Source: Alphaproteobacteria bacterium
Lineage (GTDB): Bacteria; Pseudomonadota; Alphaproteobacteria; ATCC43930; CGMCC-115725
Length of the DNA stretch: 18,971 nucleotides
Assembly (NCBI GenBank): GCA_019237175.1
Contig: JAFAHP010000135.1
Location: forward strand, 1-18,971
Reading direction: 5' to 3'
Both the position numbers and the translations under genes were made by a program. Each line of letters begins with the position of its first letter. Within the stretch, counting starts at the first letter, position 1. A model generated the notes under the pieces. The model saw only the letters and a program-made list of their open reading frames with translations. It was not told where the DNA came from and did no database searches. Positions 1-7,702 of this stretch are shown one piece after another.

Positions 1-1
1 G

Positions 2-622
2 ACCTGCGCTACCTATGGCGTCCCGGACACCGTGCCGATCCGCGAAACCGCCTTGCAACGTCCGATCAATCCTTACGGCGAAACCAAGCTCGCGATCGAA
101 CGCGCGCTCTCCTGGTACGGCCTGGCCTATGGGATCCGCTGGGTGGCGCTGCGCTACTTCAACGCCGCGGGCGCCGACCGTGATGGTGAAATCGGCGAAA
201 ATCATGAACCCGAAACCCACCTCATTCCGCTCATCGTGCGGGCGGCCCGCGGGCAGCGCCCCCCGATCGAGATTTATGGTACCGACTACCCTACGCCGGA
301 TGGGACGGCGATACGCGACTATATTCACGTCGACGACCTCGCCGAGGCGCATTTGCGGGCACTCGAATGGCTGCTCGCAGGCGGCGAGGCTGTAGCCCTC
401 AATCTCGGCACCGGGCTCGGCCATTCGGTGCGCGAGGTTATCGCAGTCGCGGAGCAGGTGTGCGGTTGCACGATCCCAGTGCGCAATGGACCCCGCCGCC
501 AGGGGGATCCTCCGGTGTTGATCGCCGACCCCAGCCTCGCAGGGGTGACGCTCGGCTGGCGGGCGCGGCACTCCTCTCTTGATACGATCATCCGGACGGC
601 GCTGGTATGGCTGACACGTTAA
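2..622 (+). CDS. galE: UDP-glucose 4-epimerase, 3' part (5' end outside window)
   Basis: This is the C-terminal two thirds of an extended short-chain dehydrogenase/reductase epimerase, which interconverts UDP-glucose and UDP-galactose in the cytoplasm. The reading frame is open from base 2 and begins inside the conserved TCATYG stretch. It continues into PINPYGETK, which carries the catalytic YxxxK pair (Tyr codon at 74, Lys codon at 86). Further family signatures follow: RYFNAAGA, then GTDYPTPDGTAIRDYIHVDDLA, and a NLGTG segment near the C-terminus. The stop is TAA at 620-622. The Rossmann NAD-binding N-terminus lies upstream of the window. It sits 115 bp before a glycosyltransferase gene on the same strand, which fits a role in supplying a sugar nucleotide. 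Related UDP-sugar epimerases (for example UDP-glucuronate or UDP-xylose epimerases) share these motifs, but the Ala-Ala-Gly-Ala and DGT-IRDYIHV patterns are most typical of GalE. Confidence 0.88.
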   Translation, partial: TCATYGVPDTVPIRETALQRPINPYGETKLAIERALSWYGLAYGIRWVALRYFNAAGADRDGEIGENHEPETHLIPLIVRAARGQRPPIEIYGTDYPTPDGTAIRDYIHVDDLAEAHLRALEWLLAGGEAVALNLGTGLGHSVREVIAVAEQVCGCTIPVRNGPRRQGDPPVLIADPSLAGVTLGWRARHSSLDTIIRTALVWLTR

Positions 623-737
623 ACGGAACGCCCCGCAAGCTGATCGGCAGGCGAAGCGCCGGGGCAATGAAGCCGGCAACCATCCACTGTGTCTGCTCAC
701 CAATTACTGACGCGGCGGTGCCCGAGGACCCGACACG

Positions 738-3335
738 ATGACGCTCGTCGAAACCTACGAGGACGCCGACTTCGCCCCGATGGCGACAGCAGCGTGCCGG
801 CCGCCGACGCCTCGAATCCGCGTCAAAGGTAAATTTTTCTTTGCGGGCGAACATAAGCACTTCGTCAAAGGGGTTACCTACGGCCCTTTCCCAACCGCTA
901 GCCACGGCGCTCCCTTTCCTGAACGCAAACTAGTCGAAAAAGATTTCACACTGATGAGCGAGGCCGGGATCAACACGGTCCGCGTTTTCACCGTGCCGCC
1001 AATCTGGCTGCTGGATGCAGCGCTTGAAAAAGGGCTCAAGGTGCTGGCGGGACTGCCTTGGCCCCAGCATGTCACGTTTCTGGACAGCGCGGTAACCCAG
1101 GCCGAAATCAAAATCACGGTGACCAAAGGGATCCGCGGCTGCGCCCATCATCCGGCAATTTTTGCCTATCTTATAGGCAACGAGATACCACCGGATGTGA
1201 TCCGCTGGCATGGTGCGGAGCCGGTGCGGCGGTTTTTGCGTGATCTCGTCGCCTGCGTCAGGGAAGAGCATCCGACGGCTCTGGTCAGCTACGCCAACTT
1301 CCCGTCGACCGAGTATCTGACGATCGACTTCACCGATTTTGTTTGCTTCAACGTCTATTTGCACGATGAAGCCGCCTTTCGGCGTTATGTCGCCCGGCTG
1401 CATAATCTTGCTGTCGATCGACCACTCCTATTGACCGAATTTGGCGTCGATTCGATCCGCGAAGGTAAAGAAGGCCAACGTCGGGTGCTCTCTTGGCAGG
1501 TGCGCACCGCCTTCGAAGCCGGCGTCGCCGGCACGTGTATTTTTTCTTGGACCGACGAGTGGTTTACCGGAGGATATTCAATCGAAGACTGGGCCTTCGG
1601 CCTCGTCGATCGCGAGCGGCGCCCAAAACCATCGCTTATCGAAGTCGAGCGCTGTTACCGCGGCCCGCTACCGCCGCCGCTTCGGCATTATCCGCGCGTC
1701 TCGGTCGTGGTTTGTGCCTACAACGCCGAGCGCACGATGGATGCATGCCTCGCTTCGCTCGAGCTCTTGACCTATCCGGATTACGAGGTGATCGTCGTCA
1801 ACGACGGCTCGAGCGACCGAACTCTCGAAATCGCCCAAAGCTACCCTTATTGCCGCATCATCAGTCAGCCGAACAGGGGGTTGAGCGTCGCCCGCAATGT
1901 CGGCGCCGAGGCGGCAACGGGCGAGATCGTCGCTTACACCGACAGCGACTGTGTCGCCGACCCTGACTGGCTGACTTATCTTGTCGCCAAAATGGAATCA
2001 AGCGGCCTTGCTGCTTGTGGCGGCCCAAATTTCCCGCCGCCGGAAGACAGCCTGGTACCGGCCGCCGTAGCTGTGGCGCCGGGCGGCCCCACTCATGTGC
2101 TCCTGAGCGACGAGGTTGCCGAACACATCGCGGGCTGCAACATGGCGTTTCGGCGCGAGGCGCTCCTCGGCCTCGGCGGATTCGACCCGGTCTATCGGAC
2201 TGCGGGCGACGATGTCGACATCTGCTGGCGCTTCCAGGATGCGGGGTATGTCATCGGGTTCAGCCCGGCGGCCATTGTCTGGCACTTCCGGCGCAATACG
2301 CTCAAGGCTTATTGCAACCAGCAACGCGGTTACGGTAAAGCCGAGGCGCTCGTCTATTCCAAACACCCGTTCCGCTTCAACCTGTTTGGGCAAGCCAAAT
2401 GGCTGGGGCGCATTTACGGGGATTTGTCGACGTCGCTGCTGCTGTCACGCCGGCCGGTAGTCTATTCCGGGGTGTTCGGGCGCGGCCTGTTCCAAACCCT
2501 GTACGAACCCCCCTCGTCGCTGACCGCATCGTTACCGTTAACTTTCGAGTGGGGCGCGGCGTCGGTGTTGCTGGCGCTGGCGGGCATCACCGGGGGTGGC
2601 TGGTGGTTGCTGCTCCTCGCCCCATTGCTCACCACGTGGTCGGTCTGCATCAACGGAGCGCTGAAGGCGCCAATCGACAAGCGCTTTACCGGGGTCAAGG
2701 CGCGGGCACTGGTGGCGCTGTTGATTTATCTCGGCCCACTGCTACGGGGCTGGGAGCGTATCCGGTGGCGCATCCGTGAGACCCGGGCGCAGCCGCCCGC
2801 GGCGCCGGCAAAGACCGAGCAGCGATCGCGGATCGCGTGGCGAGAGTGCGCCTTTGATCTTGGCTTTTGGAGCGAGGCAGGGATCGAGAAGGAAGCGTTG
2901 ATCGGCGGGCTGATGCAATTCCTGGTGCCGCAAAAATACTTTGTCATGCCGGACACCGGGTGGAGCGGCTGGGATCTGAAGATTGCCCGGGGTCTGTGCA
3001 GCCGCGCGCTGGTTCTCGTATGTGCCGAAAATCACGGCGGCGCCAAACGGTTGCTGCGGGTGCGATGCACCATGCGCCTGTCGCGCTTGGCCGTGATCCT
3101 GTTGCGCGGCTATGCGCTGGCGACCGCGTTGGCGTTGTTGCTCGGCTGGCCCATCGCGGCCGGGGCGCTGGCCGTGGCGGGACTGCTCAATCTGGCGGTG
3201 ATGGGGGCGAAGCTCGCCGCCTTTGCGCGGTTGATGCATCGCATTATCGAAGCAGTGGCAAAGCCCGTGGGGCTGATCCCGCTCGCGCCACGGACCAGGA
3301 CGCGCGACCTGACACCGGCCCCGGGGACGGCGTGA
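738..3335 (+). CDS. Fusion of GH-A clan glycoside hydrolase-like domain and GT2 glycosyltransferase with C-terminal membrane segments
   Basis: An 865-residue multidomain protein. Residues about 25-310 form a TIM-barrel-like domain of the GH2/GH5 type. HPAIFAYLIGNE places a likely acid/base Glu at 149, and LLTEFGVDS a likely nucleophile Glu at 234. Residues about 318-560 form a GT2 domain starting at PRVSVVVCAYN, with VNDGSSD, a TDSD motif (D402, D404), a GDDVDICWRF acceptor/base motif (D491, D492) and a QQRGYG motif (528 onward) in the place of QxxRW. Hydrophobic segments lie near 603-640, 656-676 and 784-835. The block between the last two holds WSGWDLKIARG, which I cannot assign. There is no signal peptide, so the hydrolase-like and transferase domains are probably both cytoplasmic. 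GAGGA at 724-728 supports the ATG. Only 33 bp separate it from the ABC exporter gene, suggesting co-transcription. It may make or rearrange a glycan that the exporter moves. The substrate is unknown. Confidence 0.85.
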   Translation: MTLVETYEDADFAPMATAACRPPTPRIRVKGKFFFAGEHKHFVKGVTYGPFPTASHGAPFPERKLVEKDFTLMSEAGINTVRVFTVPPIWLLDAALEKGLKVLAGLPWPQHVTFLDSAVTQAEIKITVTKGIRGCAHHPAIFAYLIGNEIPPDVIRWHGAEPVRRFLRDLVACVREEHPTALVSYANFPSTEYLTIDFTDFVCFNVYLHDEAAFRRYVARLHNLAVDRPLLLTEFGVDSIREGKEGQRRVLSWQVRTAFEAGVAGTCIFSWTDEWFTGGYSIEDWAFGLVDRERRPKPSLIEVERCYRGPLPPPLRHYPRVSVVVCAYNAERTMDACLASLELLTYPDYEVIVVNDGSSDRTLEIAQSYPYCRIISQPNRGLSVARNVGAEAATGEIVAYTDSDCVADPDWLTYLVAKMESSGLAACGGPNFPPPEDSLVPAAVAVAPGGPTHVLLSDEVAEHIAGCNMAFRREALLGLGGFDPVYRTAGDDVDICWRFQDAGYVIGFSPAAIVWHFRRNTLKAYCNQQRGYGKAEALVYSKHPFRFNLFGQAKWLGRIYGDLSTSLLLSRRPVVYSGVFGRGLFQTLYEPPSSLTASLPLTFEWGAASVLLALAGITGGGWWLLLLAPLLTTWSVCINGALKAPIDKRFTGVKARALVALLIYLGPLLRGWERIRWRIRETRAQPPAAPAKTEQRSRIAWRECAFDLGFWSEAGIEKEALIGGLMQFLVPQKYFVMPDTGWSGWDLKIARGLCSRALVLVCAENHGGAKRLLRVRCTMRLSRLAVILLRGYALATALALLLGWPIAAGALAVAGLLNLAVMGAKLAAFARLMHRIIEAVAKPVGLIPLAPRTRTRDLTPAPGTA

Positions 3336-3368
3336 TCCGCGGATAAGGCGGTCATCGGATCGGCCCGA

Positions 3369-5156
3369 ATGATATTGCAGAAAATCGTGCCCTATCTTGC
3401 GCCTCATCGCTGGCGCATTGCGTGGGTATTAGCGCAGGTGTTTCTGATCGCCGGCTTCGAACTTTTGAAGCCGTGGCCGCTACAGGTGGTCGTCGACAAT
3501 GTTTTGGGTGGAAAGCCGATTGTATGGCCAATAGTGCAACAGGCAGCCGCCGGTCCATTGCTGATTTTAGCCTGTCTCGGGATCGTGATCGTGCATCTGG
3601 GCAGCGGTGCTTTGACGTTGCTGCACAATTACACGGCGATCGGTATCGGCCAGAACATGGTCAACGATCTGCGCAGCGCCCTCTATGCACATCTGCAACG
3701 GCTCTCTCTGGCGTTTCACGACCGTCAGCGCGTGGGCGACCTCCTGTATCGGATTACGGCCGACAGCTTTGCCGTGCAGACGATGATCATGAATGGCGCT
3801 CTGCCGATCTTGTCGGCAGTTGTGCTGCTCGTCGGAATGTTGGTGATTTTGTTTCCGCTCGATCCGTCGCTGACGGTCTTGGCGTTGAGTGTTGTCCCGG
3901 TTCTGTTTGTTCTGATCGCGACGTTCAATCGTAAGATCGTAGACATCGCAACGGAGGTCAGGACCACCGAGAGCCGGGTCTATTCGCTTGTGCAGTGGGC
4001 AATGTCGTCGATAAAGGTGGTTCAGGCCTTCGCCCGCGAAGAAGACGAGCACCACCGCTTCATGGGCGCGAGCCGCGAAAGTCTGCGGGCGACGTTGCGT
4101 CTTTACAGCTGGCAAACCCTTTATTCGGGAGCGGTCAATGGCGTCATCGCGGCGGGGACAGCGCTGGTCGTTTACGCCGGGGCGCGAGCGGTAATCTCGG
4201 GCGCGCTCACGGTCGGTCAGCTGATCGTCTTTATCTCATATCTCGCCCAGCTCTATGCGCCGATCAATCAAATTACCCAGAGCTGGGGGTTGATCGCGGG
4301 GGCTCGGGTCGGCGCTCGTCGCGTTTTTGAAATTCTCGATGCCGAGCCCGATCTCGTCGACGGAAAACGCAGCTTTCCCGCACAGGGCGCGCGCGGCGCG
4401 ATCGCGATGCGTGGTGTCGGCTTTCGCTATCGGCCCGATGTGCCTGTGCTCCGCAGCATCGATCTTATGGTGCCGGCCGGCGCCAAGATCGCCATTGTCG
4501 GTCCGACCGGCGTCGGGAAGTCGACATTGGCGGGCTTGCTGCCTCGATTTTACGATCCTACAGAAGGCAGGATCGAGATCGATGGCATCGATTTGCGCGA
4601 ATATTCGCTAAAATCGTTGCGCCGCCAGATCGCGCTCGTGTTGCAACCGCCGCTGATCTTTCCGCTGTCGGTGCGCGACAACATTGCCTACGGCCGGCCC
4701 GGGGCCGATGATATGGCCATCGAGGAGGCGGCTCGCTTCGCCCGCATCGACGAGCGGATCGCGGCGCTGCCGGAAGGCTATGATACGGTGATCGGGGAGG
4801 CCGGGGTTGCACTCTCCGAGGGTGAAAAACAGCGGATTACAATAGCGCGCGCCCTGTTGCGCGATGCGCCGATCCTCATTCTCGACGAGCCCACTTCGGC
4901 ACTGGATCTCGGCACCGAAGGATTGGTAATGGCCGGTATCGAGCGATTAATGGAGGGGCGCACGACCTTCATCATCGCTCACCGCCTGACGACAGTGCAG
5001 CGCTGCGATCGGATCGTGGTGTTGCAGGACGGCTCCATTGCCGAAAGCGGGACCCTGCCCGAGTTGCTGCGGCAAAACGGCGCCTTTGCCGGTTTTTACC
5101 GCAGGCAATTCTCCGCTCAGCATCACTCCTCCCGAGAGGTCGCAATCGCAGGTTAA
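3369..5156 (+). CDS. ABC exporter half-transporter (fused membrane and ATPase domains)
   Basis: A 595-residue protein with the type IV exporter layout (MsbA/NdvA-like). The N-terminal membrane domain has about six hydrophobic helices within residues 15-310. The nucleotide-binding domain covers about 345-575. Its motifs are complete: Walker A GPTGVGKST at 378-386, a signature reading LSEGEKQR at 482 onward (LSEGE rather than the canonical LSGGQ), Walker B ILILDE with D506 and E507, and the H-loop histidine H538. It should act as a homodimer in the inner membrane, driving export of a lipid-linked or free glycan, peptide or other amphiphile. Its position right after a GH-GT2 fusion gene points to a glycan or glycolipid, as with the cyclic glucan exporter NdvA, but this is inference from context. 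No clear Shine-Dalgarno precedes the ATG, so translation may depend on the upstream gene. Confidence 0.9.
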   Translation: MILQKIVPYLAPHRWRIAWVLAQVFLIAGFELLKPWPLQVVVDNVLGGKPIVWPIVQQAAAGPLLILACLGIVIVHLGSGALTLLHNYTAIGIGQNMVNDLRSALYAHLQRLSLAFHDRQRVGDLLYRITADSFAVQTMIMNGALPILSAVVLLVGMLVILFPLDPSLTVLALSVVPVLFVLIATFNRKIVDIATEVRTTESRVYSLVQWAMSSIKVVQAFAREEDEHHRFMGASRESLRATLRLYSWQTLYSGAVNGVIAAGTALVVYAGARAVISGALTVGQLIVFISYLAQLYAPINQITQSWGLIAGARVGARRVFEILDAEPDLVDGKRSFPAQGARGAIAMRGVGFRYRPDVPVLRSIDLMVPAGAKIAIVGPTGVGKSTLAGLLPRFYDPTEGRIEIDGIDLREYSLKSLRRQIALVLQPPLIFPLSVRDNIAYGRPGADDMAIEEAARFARIDERIAALPEGYDTVIGEAGVALSEGEKQRITIARALLRDAPILILDEPTSALDLGTEGLVMAGIERLMEGRTTFIIAHRLTTVQRCDRIVVLQDGSIAESGTLPELLRQNGAFAGFYRRQFSAQHHSSREVAIAG

Positions 5157-5244
5157 ATTTACAACAACGCGTTCGTTATGATCCTACCTCGTCTGAAGAC
5201 TCGGTTTGCCACCATAGTTGTGCTCTATTTTTGGAAAATAATAT

Positions 5245-5291
5245 TCCTCCTATCTCGCTCATTGAGGAGTAGCAATCACCCGATAGGAGGA
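5245..5291. repeat. 10 bp perfect inverted repeat in AT-rich island
   Basis: TCCTCCTATC at 5245-5254 is matched by its exact reverse complement GATAGGAGGA at 5282-5291. As RNA, the stem could extend outward by a U-G, an A-U and another U-G pair. The 27-base loop contains a smaller hairpin, CTCA-T-TGAG at 5258-5266. No T-run follows, so a classic intrinsic terminator is unlikely. It could be an operator, an RNA element or the remnant of a small mobile repeat. The GGAGGA arm resembles a Shine-Dalgarno sequence, sequestered by the other arm if transcribed. Confidence 0.6.
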
Positions 5292-5422
5292 GTGGTCATT
5301 TGCTTGATTTACTGCGGTCGGTACGGACGACTAAAAGATAGCATCACGTTTACGATTTTGTCTTGCCAAGCGCTGGCCAGCCGGCTAGCTTTCTTACTGT
5401 AAAGCACGTCTCAGGCAAAGTT

Positions 5423-5438
5423 CCCCGGGTCAACGGGG
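5423..5438. repeat. Short GC hairpin (CCCCG/CGGGG)
   Basis: CCCCG at 5423-5427 pairs with CGGGG at 5434-5438 across a six-base loop. It is compact and lies 270 bp after the ABC transporter stop. There is no T-run, so its use as a terminator is doubtful. Confidence 0.35.
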
Positions 5439-5521
5439 TGGAGCGACGCGGGTCCTCGGGCCCGCCGCCCCCCACCGGGGGATCGGCCGACCGTCGTCAT
5501 TTCTGGTGATGCCGCGACCTG

Positions 5522-5540
5522 GTCCGATCGCCCATCGGAC
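5522..5540. repeat. 7 bp hairpin in the leader of the M23 peptidase gene
   Basis: GTCCGAT at 5522-5528 is perfectly complementary to ATCGGAC at 5534-5540, with a five-base loop. It lies 30 bases before the peptidase ATG and about 20 before its ribosome binding site (GGGGGAG near 5562-5568). It could be an operator dyad or an mRNA leader hairpin. Confidence 0.4.
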
Positions 5541-5570
5541 ACCCACGGTGCGGCAATTGGTGGGGGAGAA

Positions 5571-6983
5571 ATGCTCGCCGAAATTTCGAGATGGGGGAGT
5601 CGCCTCTTCCCCGAAATCCGGATCTGTTTGCGTTCGTCACGCGGGGTCGTTCTAACGCCGGGGTTGCAAGCGGCGCTGCTTTCGACGGTGCTCGCCGGCG
5701 CCGCCGCTTTTGCCTATCTCGGGGCAAGCCGGCTCGACTATGAGCATCTTGCTCACAAGTGGGAAACCACGGCCGAGCGCGCCCGCACCGTCACCAGCGC
5801 GGTTGAACAGCGCCTCGCCGCGCTCCAGCAGCAGTTGTCTAATTTGACAAAGGACCGCGATAAGACGCGGAGCGAGGCGGCAACGCTTGCAGACCAGGCC
5901 GGCGCCCTACGCAGCCAATTGGCGTCGGCCGAGGCGCAGCTTCGATCACAACGTCAAACGGAGCAGGCGCTGCATCAGCAGCGCGAACAAACCGCCGCGC
6001 TGGCTGCCCGGCTCGAGAAGAGCGAGAACAACCGTGCCGCCGACCAAGCGAAGCTCGACCAAATCGATCGCGACCACGCTGCCGAGGAGGAGCGGCTCGC
6101 GAATTACAAGGCTAGTCTCGAGGCGACGGCGAGGGAACTTGGAAAATTGAGCGCGCTTCGCGGGCAAGTCTCGCCCAAGCGGAGCCGGATCCAGTTACAG
6201 CTCGGCGAGATCTGGCACAAATTGTCGCAAATCCAGCTGCCCTCGCCGCGAGACCAGCTCGCGCCGACGGCATCATCCTTCGCCGGCGCGGCGGCGTCGG
6301 TCGGCGACGCAGGACCGAAGGCTGCGAATATCGGCTCAGATGCCGCTGCAGCAGTCGAAGACACGCTGCGCTCAGCCGGGGTCAACCTGTACAAGATTAT
6401 GGCGCAACTGGGCATCGGCCATGGCGAAGGCGGCCCTTTTGTTCCGCCACCGAAAGCCGACCGTTCCGCTCCTGCGACGACATCCGATAAGCTCCGAGCG
6501 ATAGAGGCTTTGGCAAGAACTCTGCCGATCGTCGCACCCTTGACCCGTTACGAGGTTGGCAGCGGCTTTGGCCCACGGATCGATCCGTTCAACCACAGAC
6601 TGGCCTTTCATCCCGGCATCGACATGGATGCGCCCTACTCGTCACCCGTCTATGCCACCGCGCCGGGGATCGTCATTTATAGTGGTTGGCTTGGCGATTA
6701 CGGCCGGGTGGTCGAGATCGACCATGGCTTTGGCATCGTGACCCTTTATGCCCATCTGCGCCAATGCCTTGTCGCCGCTGGTCAGGCTGTGTCGGCGCAA
6801 GCCAAAATCGGGCTCGTCGGCATGACCGGCCGGAGCAACGGGCCGCATGTTCATTACGAGGTGCGGGTTGATGGCCAGCCGCAGGATCCGGAAAAGTTTC
6901 TTGGTCTGGCGCGCCTGCTGCCGGCGACGACGGACCGCCAGCTCACTCCAGCGGCAGGTGGATCAGGAGGAAATAGCCATTGA
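5571..6983 (+). CDS. Membrane-anchored coiled-coil M23 (LytM) family metallopeptidase
   Basis: A 470-residue protein likely anchored in the inner membrane with its bulk in the periplasm, where M23 enzymes cut peptidoglycan cross-bridges or activate amidases. A single hydrophobic segment lies at about 33-52. A long Ala/Gln/Arg/Glu-rich coiled coil spans about 56-205, followed by a flexible linker and the LytM domain at about 328-440. All expected zinc and catalytic residues are visible: HPGID (H347, D351), YAHL (H395) and GPHVHYE (H426, H428). It therefore looks catalytically competent, unlike EnvC-type activators, which share the coiled-coil plus LytM layout but have lost these residues. The start is well supported by GGGGGAG a few bases before the ATG. 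Its 3' end overlaps the convergent DUF4337 gene by 41 bp. Its link to the upstream glycan genes is positional only. Confidence 0.9.
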   Translation: MLAEISRWGSRLFPEIRICLRSSRGVVLTPGLQAALLSTVLAGAAAFAYLGASRLDYEHLAHKWETTAERARTVTSAVEQRLAALQQQLSNLTKDRDKTRSEAATLADQAGALRSQLASAEAQLRSQRQTEQALHQQREQTAALAARLEKSENNRAADQAKLDQIDRDHAAEEERLANYKASLEATARELGKLSALRGQVSPKRSRIQLQLGEIWHKLSQIQLPSPRDQLAPTASSFAGAAASVGDAGPKAANIGSDAAAAVEDTLRSAGVNLYKIMAQLGIGHGEGGPFVPPPKADRSAPATTSDKLRAIEALARTLPIVAPLTRYEVGSGFGPRIDPFNHRLAFHPGIDMDAPYSSPVYATAPGIVIYSGWLGDYGRVVEIDHGFGIVTLYAHLRQCLVAAGQAVSAQAKIGLVGMTGRSNGPHVHYEVRVDGQPQDPEKFLGLARLLPATTDRQLTPAAGGSGGNSH

Positions 6984-7560
6984 TCATTAACAGCGTCGCG
7001 GCGACGGCAAGAACCGCGCTTAGTCTCAAGAGCGGGCGCGAGGCTGCCACGATGCTGACCGAGCCCACCACGATCGCGATTTGAAACAGCGCTTCGGCAT
7101 AATCGAAATTGGGATCCTGCTCGGCGGCGCGATCGCGTTTTGCTTCAAAGCTCTTCGCTTTGGCGAGCAATTGCTGTTTTCCCTCGCCTTTCTCAAGGTC
7201 GCTCTCGTAGCGGTCGGCAGCTGACCGCCAGCCGCTGATGCGATCCTCGATTTTGGCTCTGGCTGCTCCGGGCATTGTCGGGTTGGCGGCAAGCTGGACT
7301 TCGAGAATATCCGCCGCCAGCCGATAAGAAGTCTGGCGGGCGTATTTCGCTTGATAAAAGCCGAAAGTGTCGGAAGCCTGGATGTTGGAGTTTGTCATTA
7401 TTTTCGTTGCGTTGGCGCCGCCGAGTGTCGTGATCGCCAGCAGCATTGCGACGATTCCGAGATAGATGCCGGTCAGCTTTCGAAAATCGGCTTGCGCTTC
7501 GAGCCGGTGTTCTTCTTCTTCGACCTCTCGTATTTTTTCGGCCACCTCGCTTGATTCCAT
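6943..7560 (-). CDS. DUF4337 family membrane protein
   Basis: A 205-residue protein of unknown function resembling the DUF4337 family. It opens with an acidic, helical stretch (VAEKIREVEEEEHRLEAQ). A first membrane helix lies at about 29-48, then a soluble middle with charged helical segments (about 50-155), and two further membrane helices near 157-174 and 180-199. The frame stays open back to 7893, but the start at 7560 is chosen because GGGAGG (complement of 7566-7571) lies five bases before this ATG, and because the Glu-rich sequence after it is the usual family N-terminus. The upstream extension is Arg/Ser-rich and runs antisense to the enolase-family remnant. The 3' end overlaps the convergent M23 peptidase gene by 41 bp. 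No catalytic motif is visible and I assign no function. Confidence 0.8.
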   Translation of the reverse strand: MESSEVAEKIREVEEEEHRLEAQADFRKLTGIYLGIVAMLLAITTLGGANATKIMTNSNIQASDTFGFYQAKYARQTSYRLAADILEVQLAANPTMPGAARAKIEDRISGWRSAADRYESDLEKGEGKQQLLAKAKSFEAKRDRAAEQDPNFDYAEALFQIAIVVGSVSIVAASRPLLRLSAVLAVAATLLMINGYFLLIHLPLE

Positions 7561-7565
7561 CGATA

Positions 7566-7571
7566 CCTCCC
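7566..7571 (-). promoter_or_regulatory. Ribosome binding site fixing the DUF4337 start
   Basis: The complement of 7566-7571 reads GGGAGG, five bases upstream of the ATG at 7560. It rules in favour of the short form of this protein over the 316-codon open frame. Confidence 0.75.
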
Positions 7572-7702
7572 ATGGCGCAGCGCAAAGTGGTCGCGACATT
7601 GCCGCATCGCGAACCAGGGTCAAGCCCCCTCGCCGCTTAGCGCTCGCTCTCCCACTCACTTCGTCGCCCCCGCCAAAGCGAGCGCCTGGGACAAGCGACC
7701 AT

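Larger units (their letters stand above)
5157..5570. other. Intergenic region: AT-rich island followed by GC-rich structured leader
   Basis: The 414 bp between the ABC transporter and the M23 peptidase gene fall into two halves. Bases 5157-5400 are visibly richer in A and T than the flanking genes and contain a long inverted repeat. Bases 5401-5570 are very GC-rich and hold several short hairpins just before the peptidase start. A 74-codon open frame at 5178-5402 lacks a ribosome binding site and the GC-rich third positions of its neighbours, so I do not call it a gene. The region plausibly carries the end of the upstream transcript and the promoter of the peptidase gene. No confident -35/-10 pair could be assigned by eye. 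Confidence 0.7.

Noticed and set aside
630..665. GCCCCG/CGGGGC inverted repeat after galE as a terminator
   Set aside because: The stem is only 6 bp with a 24-base loop and no T-run. Such matches are expected by chance in GC-rich DNA.
2742..3407. 221-codon open frame on the - strand
   Set aside because: It is the shadow of the 3' end of the GH-GT2 fusion gene, with low-complexity Arg/Gln-rich translation.
5178..5402. 74-codon open frame in the AT-rich island
   Set aside because: No ribosome binding site, no GC-rich third positions like its neighbours, and no recognisable family. It also spans the inverted repeat. Kept as intergenic sequence.
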